From contig NC_011673.1 in assembly GCF_000150955.2 (NCBI RefSeq), forward strand, positions 124,001 to 188,000: a stretch of 64,000 bases of DNA, given 5' to 3'. The stretch comes from Phaeodactylum tricornutum CCAP 1055/1 (taxonomy: Eukaryota; Bacillariophyta; Bacillariophyceae; Surirellales; Neidiaceae). The position numbers and the translations under genes are program-made. Under the pieces are notes generated by a model. The model ran no database searches and was not told where the DNA came from. It saw only the letters and a program-made list of their open reading frames with translations. Every line of letters starts with the position of its first letter. The stretch's first letter is position 1. Positions 63,406 through 64,000 of the stretch are shown piece after piece.

Positions 63406-63756
63406 AGTACGTTATCATAAAGCTAGCATTAATGCAACGATGAGACCAATGAACATTTCTAACTGTAAAGGAGATTTTTCGCGGTAGAGCAATTCGGCTT
63501 CTACTCTCTAGAACTCTCTTCATGTAAACAACATAAGCCCCGTTTGTTCTCTTTACGTAGGTTACGCTTGTTTTCAAAGGTCAACCACATGCTGCTAGCT
63601 ACCGGTAGTCCAATGACGTTTTTTCGGGAACAACGTTCACAATATTTGATTAGGATTGCGGGTCACGATCGTACGGGATCCACTTGTCTGACTGGGAAAG
63701 GTAGGTCGGATGGCTCCTTCCATACCGTGACGATCCATGTGAACGGGCAGCGTAGC
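63406..63756. other. Intergenic sequence
   Basis: Downstream of the PhoX-like gene and upstream of the frame that runs off the window. Nothing recognised. Confidence 0.3.
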
Positions 63757-64000
63757 ATGCGAACCAGTCCTGTTAGCCTTTGTCTTGTATTCGTTTGCGG
63801 AATGCTTTCACGGGCTGTTTCCCTAGGTACGGTGCGAAGCTACCAGTCTTGCGGCAACGGGCTGTCCCGGACCGTATCATCAGTTCGATGCGTCCCGCCG
63901 ATTGGATCGACGACTTTTACAAGCACCAGCACCAGGACGACGACGACAGCTTCCAAGCACTCCAACTGCGACGACAATCCACACCGAGACCATCCGTCCG
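63757..64000 (+). CDS. Start of an unidentified gene with signal-like N-terminus, partial
   Basis: An ATG opens a frame that stays open to the window end (81 codons). It starts MRTSPVSLCLVFVCGMLSRA, a plausible signal peptide with VSLGTVRS after it, followed by a Ser/Thr/Arg-rich stretch like a diatom plastid transit region. No mature domain is reached, so the product cannot be named. The Thr-rich run near the end could also mean the frame is fortuitous. Confidence 0.45.
   Translation, partial: MRTSPVSLCLVFVCGMLSRAVSLGTVRSYQSCGNGLSRTVSSVRCVPPIGSTTFTSTSTRTTTTASKHSNCDDNPHRDHPS

Overview
This is nuclear DNA of a eukaryotic alga, most probably a pennate diatom of the Phaeodactylum tricornutum type. 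The species name is inference, since no database was searched. The supporting signs are compact genes on both strands with short GT-AG introns (about 70-210 bp), several proteins with a signal peptide followed by a Phe/Leu-type cleavage motif as used for the complex plastid, a plastid-type sigma factor, an HSF-family factor, and Copia-like retroelement debris of the kind common in diatoms. I see no rRNA, tRNA or CRISPR array.

Layout. 0.3-6.8 kb: SUMO-activating enzyme subunit UBA2 (-), an HSF transcription factor (+) and RNase H1 (-). 6.9-13.5 kb is a repeat-rich island: a solo LTR with target-site duplication, a Copia pol fossil, a decayed copy of the secreted-protein gene at 14.25 kb, and a DNA-transposon-like element bounded by inverted repeats that has an antisense Hsp110 (Hsp70-family) gene fragment inside its transposase-like sequence. 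14.2-19.4 kb: that secreted protein and a wrecked full-size PDR/ABCG transporter pseudogene. 19.5-29.5 kb: a coiled-coil protein and a small membrane protein separated by only 8 nt, organellar RadA/Sms, an intact five-exon ABCG half transporter, a plastid-type methyltransferase and a bacterial-type SMR transporter. 29.5-44.9 kb: a short unknown gene, a chitin-synthase-like GT2 enzyme, an OST-alpha/TMEM184 protein, a large CCCH zinc-finger protein, an NRBF2/Atg38-like autophagy factor and a plastid-type hypothetical protein. 45.3-56.5 kb: MND1 (meiotic recombination), a plastid sigma-70 factor, condensin II subunit CAP-G2, a thylakoid-lumen-type protein, a second solo LTR and a CRAL-TRIO protein. 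56.7-64 kb: a 1557-residue SF1 helicase with a nuclease-like C-terminal region, a PhoX/DUF839 gene whose 5' end is unresolved, and the start of a gene that runs off the window.

The genes are mostly unrelated housekeeping loci, and nothing here forms an operon-like pathway. Loose themes are chromosome biology (MND1, CAP-G2, RadA, RNase H1, the SF1 helicase), plastid function (sigma factor, lumen protein, methyltransferase, possibly RadA) and membrane transport (ABCG, SMR, OST-alpha). The most unusual items are the composite element carrying the Hsp110 fragment, the helicase/nuclease-like protein, the SMR transporter, the two solo LTRs lying close upstream of host genes, and the 8-nt gap between two same-strand genes.
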